From: Rhizobium herbae
GTDB lineage: Bacteria > Pseudomonadota > Alphaproteobacteria > Rhizobiales > Rhizobiaceae
Reading direction: 5' to 3'
Length of the DNA: 64,000 nucleotides
Assembly: GCF_019511375.1 (NCBI RefSeq)
Contig: NZ_JAEUAO010000007.1
Location: 186,001 to 250,000, forward strand
Program-made: the position numbers and the translations under genes
Notes under the pieces: generated by a model
Told to the model about the DNA's origin: nothing
Databases searched by the model: none
What the model saw: only the letters and a program-made list of their open reading frames with translations
Shown: in pieces, positions 63,013 to 64,000 of the stretch
How the letters are laid out: each line of letters opens with the position of its first letter
How positions within the stretch are numbered: the stretch's first letter is position 1

Positions 63013-64000
63013 CAGGACCAGATAGACGGCCGATGCGGAAAGGCCGGTGTGGCGGATGATGTCGTCGATCTCGACGGGCGTTGGCCCAAGCGCATCAGTG
63101 ATCCGCATACGATCGTTCTCATCGGGCGGCGGCGTCATCGGCCCGTGTTCGTATTCGCCGGGTTCTTCGGCTTGCGGCGGCGTGAACAGGTCGATGCGGC
63201 TGACGGGCGCCAGCGCCTGCAGGATATCCTGCGGCTCCGTCGTCACGATCGCCCCATCCTTCAGCAGGTCATTGGTGCCGTGACAGCGCGGATCGAGCGG
63301 CGAGCCGGGCACGGCAAAGACGAGCCGGCCGAAATCGGCGGCATAGCGCGCGGTAATCAGCGAACCGGAGCGCGCGGCCGCCTCGATGACGGCAAGCCCG
63401 AGGCTCACGCCGGCGATCAGGCGGTTGCGCCGCGGGAAATCACGGGCACGCGGTTCCCAGCCGAACGGCATTTCGCTGATCGCCAAGCCATTGCCGTCGG
63501 TGATCTCGTCCAGAAGGCCGATATTTTCGGGCGGGTAGGGCTGGTCGAGACCGCCGGCAAGCGCTGCGATCGTGCCTGTGTCGAGGCTGGCACGATGGGC
63601 AGCCGTATCGATGCCGCGGGCGAGCCCAGATATGATGGAGTAACCCGCGCGGCCGACGTCGCGTGCGATCATGGCGGCAAATTTGGCGCCGCTGATCGAG
63701 GCGTTGCGCGAGCCGACGATACCGAGAGCAGGCACGGTGCCGATGGCCGGATTGCCCTTGACGGCGAGGAGCGGCGGTGCGCCGTCGATCTGGCGCAGGG
63801 CCGGCGGATAGTCGGGCTCGCCGATGCCAACGAAACGCGCGCCGAAACGATGGGCGCTGGCAAGCTCCTTTTCCGCTTCGGCGACGGTGGCTACGCGGAT
63901 CGCACGCGTGGAACCGCCGCGGCGCGACAGCTCAGGCAGCATTTCAAGCGCCGTTTCGGCCGAGCCGAAGTGGTTGATGAGGTCGCGAAACGTCGCGGGG
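62941..64000 (-). CDS. dprA: DNA-processing protein DprA (5' end outside window)
   Basis: Loads RecA on incoming single-stranded DNA in natural transformation, and is common in bacteria with no known competence. The frame is open to the right edge, so the start lies beyond it. Visible: an N-terminal hairpin region ([21 protein letters not shown]), the Rossmann-like DprA fold with [16 protein letters not shown] and [36 protein letters not shown], and a C-terminal winged-helix ([35 protein letters not shown]). The 3' end overlaps the small + strand gene. Confidence 0.94.
   Translation of the reverse strand, partial: PATFRDLINHFGSAETALEMLPELSRRGGSTRAIRVATVAEAEKELASAHRFGARFVGIGEPDYPPALRQIDGAPPLLAVKGNPAIGTVPALGIVGSRNASISGAKFAAMIARDVGRAGYSIISGLARGIDTAAHRASLDTGTIAALAGGLDQPYPPENIGLLDEITDGNGLAISEMPFGWEPRARDFPRRNRLIAGVSLGLAVIEAAARSGSLITARYAADFGRLVFAVPGSPLDPRCHGTNDLLKDGAIVTTEPQDILQALAPVSRIDLFTPPQAEEPGEYEHGPMTPPPDENDRMRITDALGPTPVEIDDIIRHTGLSASAVYLVLLELDLAGRLHRHPGGLVSLAIGD

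Overview
The window is a stretch of chromosome from an alphaproteobacterium of the Rhizobiaceae (Rhizobium/Agrobacterium/Ensifer type). The evidence is the GC-rich coding, the gene order clpP-clpX-lon-hupB, the 14-gene nuo operon with alphaproteobacterial extra genes, the divK-pleD pair, GAAC-N7-GAAC LexA-type boxes, a RIME-like palindromic repeat, and an sRNA locus between a DUF1467 gene and proS that matches the rhizobial alpha-r9 (Smr9C) position. The species cannot be fixed from sequence reading alone.

Layout. 1-7.5 kb: a partial phospholipase D gene, then the protein quality-control block clpP, clpX, lon and the nucleoid protein gene hupB, with clear terminators after clpX, lon and hupB. 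7.6-18 kb: a secreted phytase-like protein, a MarR regulator, an SbcD-like nuclease overlapping a large YhaN/SbcC-like ATPase, a cupin, small unknowns and a KpsC-like Kdo transferase. 18.1-18.8 kb: tRNA-Val(TAC) and two identical tRNA-Asp(GTC). 19.3-39.1 kb: the complex I operon nuoA-N, followed without a break by birA, RNase J, methylmalonyl-CoA epimerase and a DUF1467 membrane protein. Three non-nuo genes lie inside nuo: a four-helix-bundle (23S IVP family) gene between nuoC and nuoD, a small secreted protein between nuoD and nuoE, and a helix-hairpin-helix-like protein between nuoF and nuoG. 39.3-43.2 kb: the minus-strand sRNA, proS, and the lipoprotein exporter lolC-lolD. 43.2-52 kb: a secreted unknown, a 28-codon membrane ORF behind tandem LexA-type boxes, dnaE, an L,D-transpeptidase, dinB with its own LexA-type box, a GNAT protein, a HAD hydrolase and a DUF3572 protein. 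52-64 kb: divK-pleD, a structured intergenic region, rpmG, an MFS transporter, the topA-rnr-DUF983-NUDIX operon on the minus strand, a small + strand gene, and the 3' part of dprA.

Most of the window is core housekeeping DNA. The most unusual parts are small: (1) the four-helix-bundle gene inserted in nuo, bracketed by inverted arrays of a 7-base repeat whose left copy supplies the nuoC stop codon; (2) the 28-codon transmembrane ORF behind three GAAC half-sites spaced 11 bp apart, which looks like an SOS-induced membrane peptide; (3) a hairpin-type domain shared by the NuoE tail and the neighbouring nuoF-nuoG protein; (4) a possible structured RNA between pleD and rpmG with a CtrA-like site upstream.
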